Positions 36,350 to 46,007 of a stretch of DNA of 64,000 nt are shown here, one piece after another. The stretch comes from Photobacterium profundum. GTDB lineage: Bacteria > Pseudomonadota > Gammaproteobacteria > Enterobacterales > Vibrionaceae. How positions within the stretch are numbered: the first letter of the stretch is position 1; every line of letters starts with the position of its first letter. The position numbers and the translations under genes are program-made. Where the stretch lies: the NCBI RefSeq assembly GCF_003026285.1, contig NZ_PYOD01000012.1:40286-104285 (forward strand), written 5' to 3'. The notes beneath the pieces are model-generated. The model was given only the letters and a program-made list of their open reading frames with translations. It searched no databases and had not been told where the DNA came from.

Positions 36350-37810
36350 ATGATTAAAACAATTCTGGTAGTCGGGGCATCAGGTTATGTTGGCAGTCAC
36401 CTAGTACCAGAACTCGTAAATAGCGGTTATAAGGTAAAGGCAACAGGGCGTAGCTTAAAATTACTGAAAAAGCGAGGCTGGGATGCAATTCCCAATATTG
36501 AGCTCCATGAACTTGATTTAAGTAAAGATACTGACCTCAAACCACTTCTTGAAGGTGTTGATGCCGTATTCTTTCTTGTTCATGGTATGAACCATGGTCA
36601 TGATTTTATCGATGTTGAATTAGGAACAGCTCGGCACTTTAGCCAAGGGTTAAAGCTCAGTAATGTAAAGCGTGTTATCTACCTTGGTGCGCTTCAATCT
36701 GACTCGAGTGACTCTAAACATTTACTTGCACGTAAAGCGACAGGTGAAATCTTACGTGAAAGTGCTATTCCGGTGACTGAATTACGTGCAGGCATCATTA
36801 TTGGCCCTGGTTCTGCGGCATTCGAAGTGATGCGAGATTTCGTTTACCACTTACCAATAATGCTAACGCCTAAATGGGTAAAATCACGAAACTCCCCTAT
36901 CGCTTTACACAACTTACTCCACTACTTATTAGAGCTACTTAAATTCGAACCAACTCGACATCAAATCATGGATGTTGCAGGACCTGACCCATTAACCTAT
37001 GAGGATCAAATGCGTTCATTGGGTAGATTAATGGGGAAAAAGATTCACGTTGTTCCACTCAGTTTTCTCACGCCCACAATGGCTGCCTACTGGCTAAAAA
37101 TTATCACCTCTGTGCCCACCAATATTGCCAAAGCATTAATCGGTGGGTTACGTTTTGATTTACCTGCCGATGGTACTGCGATTCAATCTTTAATCCCTCA
37201 GCATCTATTACCCTACGATGAAGCAGTTAAAGAAGCACTTCGACAAGAAACTGAAGTGGTTCGCAGTCAAATTTGGGGGTTCGACCCTGACGCCCTTGCC
37301 CGCTGGCAAACGGGTTACGGCTATTACCCCAAGCAAGCGGGATATACACTAAAGACCGATGCAAGTGCAGAAGACCTTTGGCGTCAAGTTCAATTAGTGG
37401 GTGGTAAAGAAGGGTATTTTTTTGCTAACAGCTTATGGCGAATTAGGGAGTGGATGGATTTTGCCATTGGAGGTGATGCATTAAAGCGTTATCGACGCGA
37501 TCCAAACACCTTAGAACAAGGTGATAAGATTGACTCGTGGAAAGTTATTAAACTCGTACCTAATAAGTTCCTATCATTACTGTTTGGTATGAAAGCCCCT
37601 GGACTTGGACGCCTTGAGTTCACCATTGAAGATAAAGGCGATCATCGAGAAATCGATATTCGCGCTTGGTGGCACCCTGAGGGGTTCTCTGGCTTACTGT
37701 ATTGGTTCGCCATGATGCCTGCACACCTTTTTATCTTCAGAGGTATGACTTATGCCCTTGTGAAGCGCTGTAAAGCAAAAGCTCAAGCTGGTAATCATGA
37801 AACGATTTAA
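36350..37810 (+). CDS. YbjT-like SDR/DUF2867 protein
   Basis: A 486-residue protein. I chose the ATG at 36350 because AAGGAG lies eleven bases upstream; the open frame extends eight codons further. The N-terminal Rossmann domain has the NAD(P)-binding GASGYVGSHLVPEL (about 9-22), and LGALQSDSSDSKHLLARKATGEILRES continues the atypical SDR fold. From about residue 330 a DUF2867 domain follows (WRQVQLVGGKEGYFFANSLWRIREWMDFAIGG to DIRAWWHPEGFSGLLYWF). E. coli YbjT has the same layout and no clear reaction. It stands alone and ends at a strong terminator. Confidence 0.88.
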   Translation: MIKTILVVGASGYVGSHLVPELVNSGYKVKATGRSLKLLKKRGWDAIPNIELHELDLSKDTDLKPLLEGVDAVFFLVHGMNHGHDFIDVELGTARHFSQGLKLSNVKRVIYLGALQSDSSDSKHLLARKATGEILRESAIPVTELRAGIIIGPGSAAFEVMRDFVYHLPIMLTPKWVKSRNSPIALHNLLHYLLELLKFEPTRHQIMDVAGPDPLTYEDQMRSLGRLMGKKIHVVPLSFLTPTMAAYWLKIITSVPTNIAKALIGGLRFDLPADGTAIQSLIPQHLLPYDEAVKEALRQETEVVRSQIWGFDPDALARWQTGYGYYPKQAGYTLKTDASAEDLWRQVQLVGGKEGYFFANSLWRIREWMDFAIGGDALKRYRRDPNTLEQGDKIDSWKVIKLVPNKFLSLLFGMKAPGLGRLEFTIEDKGDHREIDIRAWWHPEGFSGLLYWFAMMPAHLFIFRGMTYALVKRCKAKAQAGNHETI

Positions 37811-37962
37811 CTAATTATTCACCCGTTAGCCTAAGCAATAGAACAAGACAGAAATTGAAATAACTAGTGGTTTTAATTATAAAATTTCTAACGTAATTAT
37901 TATCGATTTTAACCAGCAAGAATGTTCAGGTACTTATTTAGGTTGGTATAAATAGCAGGCAT

Positions 37963-37995
37963 AAAAAAAGAGGCGAATCTATCGCCTCTTTTTTT
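37963..37995. terminator. Strong bidirectional terminator
   Basis: AAAAAAAGAGGCGA and TCGCCTCTTTTTTT form a fourteen-pair stem around a five-base loop between the SDR gene and the convergent BCCT gene. Confidence 0.9.
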
Positions 37996-38037
37996 CACGC
38001 TTTATCAATACCTTATAAGGAATCGATATGTGACCGA

Positions 38038-39630
38038 TTATGCAGCTTGTAATGCTTTCTCAGCAATACGTGCATTCTGCATCTTGGTCATTTTAATCGC
38101 AGCAATAGGACCGGTTATCAAGGTCGCAGCGATGATGAAGGACACTGGCACCGCTGTAATCACAATGAAGGACTGCAACGCATTTAAGCCGCCATCACCC
38201 GCAAGTAATAATACTGCAGCAACCGCACCCATAATAACAGCCCAGAATATACGCTGTTTACGATCCGGTTCATTATCGCCCGACACAACCATTGCGATAG
38301 AATACGCCATCGAATCGCCAGTTGTCACAACAAACGTTGTGGTCAATACCAAGAATGCAGGAAGTAAAATTCCACTTAATGGTAATTGCTGAAGCGAAGC
38401 AAGCAGTACAGCAGGTAAACCAGCATCGTTTAGTGGGCCAGAAATAATTCCAGGAGTTTGTAGCTCAAGGAAGATACCTGTACCACCCAATACGGTGAAC
38501 CAGAAGTTAGTCACAATCGGTGCGCCAACAGCAACAGCCAATACTAACTCACGAATACTACGACCTTCTGAAATACGTGCAATAAAGATTGCCATCATAG
38601 GTGCGAAACCAATGAACCAGCCCCAGAAGAACCATGTCCACCATACGTTCCATCCAGGCGTGCTGTTAGTCAAGCTCATCGTTGGCATGTGCTGTAAGTA
38701 ACCAGCAAACGCGTTACCAAACTGTTCAAAAATAAACTGTGTTGGACCTAAAATAAGGATTGCTAATAGCAAGGCAAATGCGCCGATCACGTTCAAACGG
38801 CTTAGCCACTGTAAACCTTTATCCATACCTGATGCTGCAGATATAGCACAAACAGAAACAACGGCACCTAAGATCATTAGCTGAGTACTGCTGTCATTTT
38901 TAATGCCAGTGAGCACTTCTAGGCTATAGCCCATTTGTGATGCTAAGAAACCGATTGGACCAATCGTACCGGCTGCTACTGCAATAATAGAACATGCATC
39001 AATAACAGCACCAAACCAATGGTTTTCAAGACGGTCACCAACTAGAGGGAACAACAATGCACGTGGACGCAGTTTAATACCATGGTTATGGTGTGCATAC
39101 ATCAATACGATAGTTGCTAACGTACCCAGTACAGACCATGCAAGAAAGCCCCAATGTAAAAAGCTTTGGCTTAATGCGGGAACAACAGCTTCGGATGTGG
39201 AACCAACGATACCAGGGTAGCTTGGTGACGGTGTAATAAAGTGATAAATAGGTTCGGCCGCAGACCAGAAAACACCACCACCTGCTAATAACGTACACAT
39301 AATCATCGCTAACCAGCGAAATGTGCCAATAGTAGGTTTGGTTTCAACACCCATACGGGTTTTTCCGTAACGGCTTACTGCGATACATAACGCAATGGCA
39401 AAGTTAGCAACCATTAGCCATTGCCACCAGAAGCCAAATTGTCCGGCTGCTGCTGAGAATAATTCTTGGATCAGGAGTGTAAAACGGGGAAGATCAATAA
39501 GGGCAGCCAATAAGAAAAGGCTAATAAAGCCAATCGTTAGTGCTGGAACGAGTTTACCGTCAAGACGACGCTTTGATGTACTTGATGTAGCTGTAATATC
39601 TTTGCCAATCTGGCATGCATTGCTTTGCAT
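38038..39630 (-). CDS. BCCT-family betaine/choline/carnitine transporter
   Basis: A 530-residue inner-membrane protein with 12 helices. The family motif WWTWFFWGWFIGFAPMMAIFI (about 327-347) holds the Trp cage that binds quaternary ammonium, followed by ARISEGRSIRE. GGGVFWSAAEPIYHF in helix 3 is also typical. It probably imports an osmolyte such as glycine betaine, coupled to Na+ or H+. The C-terminal tail is short, so osmosensing by a long tail, as in BetP, is not expected. It has no adjacent partner genes. Confidence 0.92.
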   Translation of the reverse strand: MQSNACQIGKDITATSSTSKRRLDGKLVPALTIGFISLFLLAALIDLPRFTLLIQELFSAAAGQFGFWWQWLMVANFAIALCIAVSRYGKTRMGVETKPTIGTFRWLAMIMCTLLAGGGVFWSAAEPIYHFITPSPSYPGIVGSTSEAVVPALSQSFLHWGFLAWSVLGTLATIVLMYAHHNHGIKLRPRALLFPLVGDRLENHWFGAVIDACSIIAVAAGTIGPIGFLASQMGYSLEVLTGIKNDSSTQLMILGAVVSVCAISAASGMDKGLQWLSRLNVIGAFALLLAILILGPTQFIFEQFGNAFAGYLQHMPTMSLTNSTPGWNVWWTWFFWGWFIGFAPMMAIFIARISEGRSIRELVLAVAVGAPIVTNFWFTVLGGTGIFLELQTPGIISGPLNDAGLPAVLLASLQQLPLSGILLPAFLVLTTTFVVTTGDSMAYSIAMVVSGDNEPDRKQRIFWAVIMGAVAAVLLLAGDGGLNALQSFIVITAVPVSFIIAATLITGPIAAIKMTKMQNARIAEKALQAA

Positions 39631-39914
39631 AAAATACTCACGGTGTGTGTGAGGGGCGTCACATTAGCAGCATGATCATTATTATTCCAGAGAAAAATGC
39701 GTTTATTTTTAGTCACTAAGCGATTTATTTACATGAATAGTATTCCAATATTATTTAAACCATCTTCGATATCAGATAGTTAGAACACTAATTATCATCA
39801 CTTTAATAAATTAACTCACTTCACTCTTTTCACCTCTCACTAACGCTTGAGTCGCTCTTTTTTTAGCCAAGCAGCTGTTCAATATACATACTTTTATCAA
39901 AAATAAAAAAGCAA
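39631..39914. other. Promoter region of the BCCT gene, no gene
   Basis: About 280 AT-rich bases upstream of the BCCT gene with no open frame. The promoter itself could not be placed with confidence. Confidence 0.45.
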
Positions 39915-39916
39915 AA

Positions 39917-39943
39917 AAAAATGGACCCTATTGGGCCCACTTT
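39917..39943 (-). terminator. Terminator after the DUF2913 gene
   Basis: On the minus strand TGGGCCC and GGGTCCA pair (one G-T pair) around AATA, followed by nine T. Confidence 0.75.
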
Positions 39944-39968
39944 GATTTGTACTCTAATGAATTTACAC

Positions 39969-40622
39969 TTACAGGCTGCGTGTTGGCAATTCTGGTAGGT
40001 GCTCACCATTATTAGCTGGGTATATTACAAATTCTCCGTGATATTTCACCTTCGACTTGTAATCTGTCACTTTAAAAAGTAACAAACCAGATGCAAATGC
40101 AAGATCAATGAACGGTTGAACATTTCCTCGCACATACAAAGATAATGGCTTTACCAATTCACCCTGCTCGTCAAAGGCGTTCTGAAGCTGCTTACTACAT
40201 ACAACTAATGATGCCTGTCCGTCTGTAAAGTGTGTCACCTTACGGTTTACTTCGAACTCTGTAGTGATAAGCCAGTCAGCATGCTCTAGCGCAGCATAAA
40301 ATGCCTGTAGTGTTGCTTGTGTTATACACTTTTCTTTACCATCTGCATTTATCACACCTGAAAATGTTTCGGCTAAGCACTCAAAATTCAATTTCAGTTG
40401 GGCGTTTTTACCCATACTGCGACCTTGCTGTTGCCACATCATTAAAGTTTTTACAACGCTACGGTCAAAATTTTGCTGCTTAATCGATTTTGTTACCCAT
40501 GCATTCAAGTAATGCGCTTCACTGACTGGGTTTCGCGGTGTTTTACCTGATGCTTGTGATGATTCCAGCGTATTCAAGCCGATTGTGACCACTTTGTAGA
40601 TTTCTTGAGAGAAAATTGCCAT
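39969..40622 (-). CDS. DUF2913-family protein
   Basis: A 217-residue soluble protein. SGKTPRNPVSEAHYLNAWVTKSIKQQNFDRSV near the N-terminus matches the DUF2913 family as I recall it, which is found almost only in Vibrionaceae and relatives and has no known function. ADWLITTEFEVNRKVTHFTDGQASLVVCS in the second half looks like a small beta domain. The ATG has AAGGAA before it, and a perfect 13-bp hairpin lies just 15 bases further upstream. It is monocistronic, between two terminator-like structures. Confidence 0.75.
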   Translation of the reverse strand: MAIFSQEIYKVVTIGLNTLESSQASGKTPRNPVSEAHYLNAWVTKSIKQQNFDRSVVKTLMMWQQQGRSMGKNAQLKLNFECLAETFSGVINADGKEKCITQATLQAFYAALEHADWLITTEFEVNRKVTHFTDGQASLVVCSKQLQNAFDEQGELVKPLSLYVRGNVQPFIDLAFASGLLLFKVTDYKSKVKYHGEFVIYPANNGEHLPELPTRSL

Positions 40623-40637
40623 GTTATTCCTTTGTAC

Positions 40638-40669
40638 ATGTGCTTAATCATGGCTGTGATTAAGCACAT
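40638..40669. promoter_or_regulatory. Perfect 13-bp inverted repeat in the DUF2913 leader
   Basis: ATGTGCTTAATCA and TGATTAAGCACAT are perfect arms around a six-base loop, ending 15 bases from the start codon. No T run follows on the minus strand, so it is not a typical terminator there. It could be an operator, an mRNA leader hairpin next to the ribosome binding site, or the weak terminator of the Bcr/CflA gene upstream. Confidence 0.5.
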
Positions 40670-40715
40670 ATCATTTTTATATCTTAAGCTTTAGATTCAA
40701 CTGCACCGCTAAAGG

Positions 40716-41906
40716 TTATGCATTTTTTGCTAGTAACCAGTAAAACACAGCAGATAATACAGCACACAGTGCCATTGTCGCTGCCATCGGCCATACTGTC
40801 GAGTTATGTAATAAGGCGACAATACCACTTACCACGGTGCCCGTACCAAAACGTAATGTACCGGCTAATGAAGATGCAGTACCTGCCATATGTGGATATT
40901 TAGATAATAAACATGCCATGGTATTACTACCAATAATTGAGATAGTACCAACGAAAAGCATGACAGGAACAACGACTCCCCACAAGCCAAGATTAAACAC
41001 TTGCCCAACGATAAGCCCAATACCGGCAATAAGCTGAATAATCAAACCAAAACGTAGCATCCAGTGTGAGCCTACCTTTTTCACCATTCGACCATTTATA
41101 CTTGTCATTAAAATTAAGCAAAGTACGTTAAGGCCAAATAAGTAACCAAAGTTTTGGGTACTGACATGGTAAATATCGATATAAACAAACGAACCAACGG
41201 TAAGAAATGTAAACATACCAGCGAAAGAGAAACCACTACAAAATACCAAACCAACAGCCGTTGGTGTGGTCATTAACTTGGCATAATTTCTAAACGTTGA
41301 ACCAATATGAAAAGGTAAACGCTTTTCAACCGCCAGTGTCTCTGGAATTTTCCATACCACAGCAATAATAACCAATACGGCACATATCGCGAGCAACCAG
41401 AATATAGAACGCCAGCCAAACCAAATTGACATATAACCGCCAATCATTGGTGCTGCAAGTGGCGCTATCGTCATTACTAACGTAACAAAAGACATAGTAC
41501 GAGCAAACTCATCGCGCTCGAACATATCTCGTACTAAGGCCTGAATAATCACGGCAGCAGAGGCACCAGCAAAACCTTGTGCCGCACGGAACCACATAAG
41601 CTCATGAATATTTGTGCTTAACGCACTCATCACCCCAGCAATAGTAAAGAATACAATACCAATGATAAGAATAGGACGACGACCATAACTGTCTGCTAAT
41701 GGCCCATGTAGTAATTGTCCGATAGCAAAACCAGCAGTATAAGCGGTTAATGTTGCTTGAACTAAGCTTGGAGAAACCATCAAATCTTTGGCGATCGCAG
41801 GCATCGCAGGTAAATACATATCGATAGCAAGCGGGGTTAACGCAGCAATCGCCCCCAAAATAATAATAAGTTGCAGGCTCAGTCGTTGACTGTCTTGTTG
41901 GGTCAT
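40716..41906 (-). CDS. Bcr/CflA-family multidrug MFS exporter
   Basis: A 396-residue, 12-helix major facilitator. ITPLAIDMYLPAMPAIAKDL-like sequence (LTPLAIDMYLPAMPAI) opens it, LLHGPLADSYGRRPILI is MFS motif A between helices 2 and 3, and APLAAPMIGGYM in helix 5 is antiporter motif C. These match the bicyclomycin/chloramphenicol-resistance group. It stands alone, with DUF2913 downstream. Confidence 0.9.
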   Translation of the reverse strand: MTQQDSQRLSLQLIIILGAIAALTPLAIDMYLPAMPAIAKDLMVSPSLVQATLTAYTAGFAIGQLLHGPLADSYGRRPILIIGIVFFTIAGVMSALSTNIHELMWFRAAQGFAGASAAVIIQALVRDMFERDEFARTMSFVTLVMTIAPLAAPMIGGYMSIWFGWRSIFWLLAICAVLVIIAVVWKIPETLAVEKRLPFHIGSTFRNYAKLMTTPTAVGLVFCSGFSFAGMFTFLTVGSFVYIDIYHVSTQNFGYLFGLNVLCLILMTSINGRMVKKVGSHWMLRFGLIIQLIAGIGLIVGQVFNLGLWGVVVPVMLFVGTISIIGSNTMACLLSKYPHMAGTASSLAGTLRFGTGTVVSGIVALLHNSTVWPMAATMALCAVLSAVFYWLLAKNA

Positions 41907-42096
41907 AATTTCACTATTGTATGTGCCATAGAAAAAACAGCAGAATGGAAGATAAAGAAAGTTATTGTACGATGAATAGATGTTTTTTATTCTTTCCTAT
42001 TAGGAATAGATAAGTTTCTATTTTATGCAGCTTTACTCAATATTCATAAATGTTCGTAACGAAAAACACTAAACATTACGATACTCAATTAACGTT

Positions 42097-42143
42097 GTAC
42101 CCAAGTGAGATCAAAATACAGGATTCAGAGGTAACTTGAGTAC
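42097..42143. repeat. Palindromic copy of the dispersed intergenic repeat
   Basis: GTACCCAAGTGAGATC and GAGGTAACTTGAGTAC form imperfect inverted arms around a 15-base centre containing GGATTCAG. It combines a forward and a reverse copy of the element seen at 21395. Confidence 0.55.
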
Positions 42144-42156
42144 ACGTTATAAAAAA

Positions 42157-42186
42157 GCATAACAAGATAGGAAACCTACGTTATGC
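42157..42186 (-). terminator. Terminator after rsuA
   Basis: On the minus strand GCATAAC and GTTATGC flank a 16-base loop and are followed by TTTTTTAT, 22 bases past the rsuA stop. Confidence 0.65.
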
Positions 42187-42207
42187 CTTCAGTTTTAGCT
42201 CAATACA

Positions 42208-42906
42208 TTACTTTTTCAGAAAAGAAGCAATCTCTTCTTCTGTTAAGCGACGGTACTCACCTGGTTCTAAGTTTTCATCTAGAACAACAGCACCGACTTG
42301 CTCACGGTGAAGACCAACAACTCGGTTACCTACAGCAGCAAACATACGCTTAACTTGGTGATATTTACCTTCAGTGATCGTTAGTATTGCTTCACGTTCA
42401 CTTAAAATTTCTAATTTAGCAGGGCGAGTAATATCTTTCTCACCGCGTAGCTGAACTCCCTCTAAAAACGTTTGAATCGTTTCTTCAGGTACAGGATCGG
42501 CCAACTCAACATGGTAGACCTTTTCACAAACATGACGAGGAGAAGTCACACGGTGTGACCATTGGCCATCATCGGTAAGTAACGTTAACCCTGTTGTATC
42601 GCCATCCAAACGCCCTGCAACGTGCATTTTTTCAGGGCTTACTTCATCAAACAAAACGAAGACTGTAGGGTTATGATCATCAACATGCGAACAAACAAAA
42701 CCTTCAGGCTTGTTCAGCATGAAGTATTGCGGTCCTTGTAAGGCTAGTTTTTTGCCATTAAATTCAACATCGCAATCGTCGGTGATTTTCAGTGAAGCAC
42801 TCTTAACAACGTTGCCATTCACTTCAATCATTTTATTACTTAATAATCTACCGGCTTCTTTACGAGTAATACCTAAAGTGGTAGCTAAGAATTTATCAAG
42901 CCTCAT
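42208..42906 (-). CDS. rsuA: 16S rRNA pseudouridine(516) synthase
   Basis: A 232-residue enzyme, matching E. coli RsuA (231). I chose the ATG at 42904-42906 (MRLDKFLATTLGITRKEAGRLL), with GGAG seven bases before it; the open frame reaches 28 codons further but family members start at MRLDKF. The N-terminal S4 RNA-binding domain (1-60) is followed by the catalytic core with GRLDGDTTGLTLLTDDG (about 100-116), where the first Asp is the nucleophile, and EGKYHQVKRMFAAVGNRVVGLHR near the C-terminus. It modifies U516 in the small ribosomal subunit. Confidence 0.95.
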   Translation of the reverse strand: MRLDKFLATTLGITRKEAGRLLSNKMIEVNGNVVKSASLKITDDCDVEFNGKKLALQGPQYFMLNKPEGFVCSHVDDHNPTVFVLFDEVSPEKMHVAGRLDGDTTGLTLLTDDGQWSHRVTSPRHVCEKVYHVELADPVPEETIQTFLEGVQLRGEKDITRPAKLEILSEREAILTITEGKYHQVKRMFAAVGNRVVGLHREQVGAVVLDENLEPGEYRRLTEEEIASFLKK

Positions 42907-43216
42907 TACGGGCTCCGCGTGTAACAAAAGGGACGGCATTATAAAAAGCTCACGCCTAACTTGCATTAAAAACTTACGAATTCTAACCAACTAAGTGAGA
43001 TTCAATTTTTTGAGACAAAATTTTCGCCTTTTTTTAAAATCTATAACTAAGCTCAAAAAGCTGAACATTTTTGTCTTATATGGGTCTTATAACAGTAGAC
43101 TAATAACACAGTTGTTACGTATAACCTGTATGCTACTAACGTTACTCAAGAACAAAAAAAGAGTGATACTGGTTACTAATCAAAATAATGATACGCCTTA
43201 TAACAAAGGTCTAATT

Positions 43217-43711
43217 ATGAATATATCTCTTATTGCGCCAAGCTCGTCGTCTGTAGACATGCTAATGAAACTCATTGAAGAACTTTTTGCTTATGAAGCT
43301 CTACCTCAAAGAATAGAGCAGACTAATCATGCAGTTAACCAACTAATCAGCAATCCAGAACTTGGGCAAGCATGGTTAATTGAAGTTGAACACGAAGGCG
43401 ATAAAATCATCGCGGGTCATATCATCGTCAGCTACAGTTTTAGCCTTGAGTACGGTGGACGTGTTGGGCTTATCGACCAATTTTACCTAAAACCTGATTG
43501 GCGCCAACAAGGGATAGGAACAGAATTAATCCCACAAATTGAACATCATATGGCGCAATCAGGAATCCACGCACTATCACTAGAAGTTAATATCGGTAAT
43601 GCCGGTGCTCGTAGCTTCTATGAAAGGCATGATTATGTTCCTCGTCGACAGTTTTGTATGATGACAAAAACCATCACCCCAAACGAAGTACCGTTGAACA
43701 TCGCGTCATAA
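43217..43711 (+). CDS. GNAT-family N-acetyltransferase
   Basis: A 164-residue protein beginning MNISLIAPSSSSVDML. The open frame starts at 42995, but the upstream 74 codons have a different composition and no family similarity. VGLIDQFYLKPDWRQQGIGTELIPQIEHH (motif A with the QxxGIG acetyl-CoA loop) and VNIGNAGARSFYERHDYV (motif B) are clear. The substrate is unknown. It is convergent with the ars operon across a bidirectional terminator. Confidence 0.85.
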   Translation: MNISLIAPSSSSVDMLMKLIEELFAYEALPQRIEQTNHAVNQLISNPELGQAWLIEVEHEGDKIIAGHIIVSYSFSLEYGGRVGLIDQFYLKPDWRQQGIGTELIPQIEHHMAQSGIHALSLEVNIGNAGARSFYERHDYVPRRQFCMMTKTITPNEVPLNIAS

Positions 43712-43751
43712 CCTACAACACCACAACATTAATTACCCGCACATGAAGAAG

Positions 43752-43775
43752 AAGGCGCATCACAAGATGCGCCTT
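43752..43775. terminator. Bidirectional terminator between the GNAT gene and arsA
   Basis: AAGGCGCATC and GATGCGCCTT form a perfect ten-pair stem around ACAA. Confidence 0.85.
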
Positions 43776-43833
43776 TGTCATTTACAGCTGTAGCAAGAAC
43801 CATTAAATCACCTTACAAGCAAACTCCCGTTAA

Positions 43834-45606
43834 TTACGATGCACAACAGAGTGCGTGCAAGGCTTTGGTGCCAATAGGCTCAGCATGCTGTAATGGTACT
43901 ACCGCCAATCGTTGACTGTGCTGAGCTTGTACTGCTTCAATGTACGGTAGTTGCTGTGCCGCCCTTTCTTGCATCAATGGCGCTGTCAGTGGCGCCTGTA
44001 CCAACGCATGATTCACGACCCACGCCCACGGTGAAATTCCTGCACGTTGTAAATCGGATTGCAAACTCACCGCTTCTTGTACCGGTGTCGGCTCTGCCAA
44101 TGTGGTAATCACGACTTTAGTTAATATCGGATCTTGCAGTTGCATCATCGGCGTTGTGAAGTGCATACCTTTGTCACCCATTTGGCGTGACACTTCTTTA
44201 TGGTAAGCACCTGTCGCATCAAGCAATAATAAAGTATGCCCAGTTGGCGCGGTATCCATCACCACAAAGCGCTTATTCGCATCACGAATCACACGAGAGA
44301 ATGCTTGGAACACGGCAATTTCTTCTGTGCACGGTGAACGTAAATCTTCTTCCAGTAATGCTTTGCCTGCCTCATCCAGGTTTTTACCTTTGGTCGCCAT
44401 CACGCGCTCACGGTAACGTTGAGTTTCAACCTCAGGATCAATACGGCTCACCTCTAAATTCGCTAACGAACCGTTCAACGTTTCACTCAAATGCGCAGCA
44501 GGATCGGAGGTGGTTAAATGCACATCGTGACCCCGTAAGGCCAGTTCTGTAGCCAATGCCGCAGCAATGGTGGTTTTCCCTACTCCACCTTTGCCCATCA
44601 GCATCACTAAACCATGACCGGCTTCAGCCAGTTCATCCACCAAAGTATCAAGGTGCGGGTAGGCATCCTGTTGAATCGTCGTGACGTCAGACGTTGACGA
44701 CTCACTAACACTCTCCACCGAGGTTGAGACTAAAGCACGCAAGCTATCTAAGCCCACAATATTGCTCGATAACAAAGGTAATCGATCTTGTGGTAGCCGC
44801 TGCAAGCCTTCAGGCATCGCCACCAGCGCATGTTGTTCACGCTGATACACCGCCAACGCCAGCGCATCATTGTCGATAGCTGCTTCAGGGTATAAACCAT
44901 TGATCGCAAGGTACTGCTCTTTTAAACCAATATCCCCCAACTCAACATGGGTTCGCGCGACTTCTTGTAACGTCGATGCTTGTGCACGTGCCACCAAAAT
45001 CAAACGCGTTTGCGTCTTATCTGACAATGCATCCACTGCTTGCGAATATTTTTCACGCTGTTTATCAAGCCCAGCCAGTGGACCTAAACAAGATGCATCG
45101 CCCTGCCCGTGCTCTAAAAACTCATTCCAAGCACCCGGTAATTGCAGTAAGCGAATAGTGTGCCCCGTTGGGGCTGTATCAAACACAATATACTGATACG
45201 TAGTTTGCAAGGTTTTGTCAGTCAGCAGAGCCGTAAATTCATCAAATGCGGCAATCTCAGTAGTGCATGCCCCAGATAGCTGCTCTTCGATACTATTGAC
45301 GACCGCTTCTGGTAACTTACCACGCACTGGGCCTACAATTTTCTCACGATATGCCTGTGCAGCTGCCTGCGGATCAATTTCAATAGCGGACAAATTCTCG
45401 ACATGTTGAATAGGGGTGATCTGATTACCGATTTGGGTATCGAACACTTGACCGACATTCGAAGCCGGATCGGTGCTCACTAACAACACTCTATTGCCTT
45501 GCTCTGCTAACGCCAATGCCGAAGCACACGCCAGTGATGTTTTGCCGACACCGCCTTTACCCGTAAAAAACAGAAACGGTGGGGGGGTATGTAAAAATCC
45601 AATCAT
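43834..45606 (-). CDS. arsA: Arsenite-transporting ATPase
   Basis: A 590-residue two-domain ATPase (plasmid R773 ArsA has 583). Both halves have a P-loop: FTGKGGVGKTSLA near the N-terminus and MGKGGVGKTTIAA near residue 337, each followed by a DTAPTGHT signature. The start ATG (45604-45606) has AAAAGGG before it. ArsA hydrolyses ATP to drive arsenite export through the efflux permease and takes arsenite from ArsD. It follows arsD by 16 bases. Confidence 0.93.
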   Translation of the reverse strand: MIGFLHTPPPFLFFTGKGGVGKTSLACASALALAEQGNRVLLVSTDPASNVGQVFDTQIGNQITPIQHVENLSAIEIDPQAAAQAYREKIVGPVRGKLPEAVVNSIEEQLSGACTTEIAAFDEFTALLTDKTLQTTYQYIVFDTAPTGHTIRLLQLPGAWNEFLEHGQGDASCLGPLAGLDKQREKYSQAVDALSDKTQTRLILVARAQASTLQEVARTHVELGDIGLKEQYLAINGLYPEAAIDNDALALAVYQREQHALVAMPEGLQRLPQDRLPLLSSNIVGLDSLRALVSTSVESVSESSTSDVTTIQQDAYPHLDTLVDELAEAGHGLVMLMGKGGVGKTTIAAALATELALRGHDVHLTTSDPAAHLSETLNGSLANLEVSRIDPEVETQRYRERVMATKGKNLDEAGKALLEEDLRSPCTEEIAVFQAFSRVIRDANKRFVVMDTAPTGHTLLLLDATGAYHKEVSRQMGDKGMHFTTPMMQLQDPILTKVVITTLAEPTPVQEAVSLQSDLQRAGISPWAWVVNHALVQAPLTAPLMQERAAQQLPYIEAVQAQHSQRLAVVPLQHAEPIGTKALHALCCAS

Positions 45607-45622
45607 GACACAGCCCTTTTGA

Positions 45623-45997
45623 TTAACACTTACATGAAGATGAACAACATGATGTTGAAGTCGATGCATTCACTGATGTTTCAGAAGCAGTAACGTTAAG
45701 CCCTGCCCAACGTGTTAATTCCTCACGTGTGGCATAGCGCCCTGTCAATACAACTTGGTCGTTCACTAATGTCAGTGGCAAACCTTCTGCACCTGCTGTT
45801 TCTAGAAATCCAGCCACGGCAGCATGCTCTACAAATGCCATTGGTTGTTGCGCTAAATTAAAACGCTCGATGTCCACATTTTTCGCTTTTAGCCAATCCA
45901 CATCGGCAGAAAAAGCCACCAGTAACGCATCAACATCCGTCCCGCAGACACCACTTGAACAACACATCGATGGATCAAATACTTGAATACTTTTCAT
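45623..45997 (-). CDS. arsD: Arsenite metallochaperone and weak repressor
   Basis: A 124-residue protein beginning MKSIQVFDPSMCCSSGVCG, with the Cys12, Cys13 and Cys18 triad that binds As(III) and passes it to ArsA. The C-terminus holds a second cluster (SCCSSSCKC), as in other ArsD proteins. It lies ten bases after acr3 and before arsA. ArsD can also repress the operon, which matters here because no arsR is visible. Confidence 0.93.
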   Translation of the reverse strand: MKSIQVFDPSMCCSSGVCGTDVDALLVAFSADVDWLKAKNVDIERFNLAQQPMAFVEHAAVAGFLETAGAEGLPLTLVNDQVVLTGRYATREELTRWAGLNVTASETSVNASTSTSCCSSSCKC

Positions 45998-46007
45998 CTT
46001 ATTACTC

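Noticed and set aside
42995-43216. N-terminal extension of the GNAT gene at 43217
   Set aside because: Lys/Phe-rich stretch unlike GNAT proteins; the internal ATG starts the recognisable domain.
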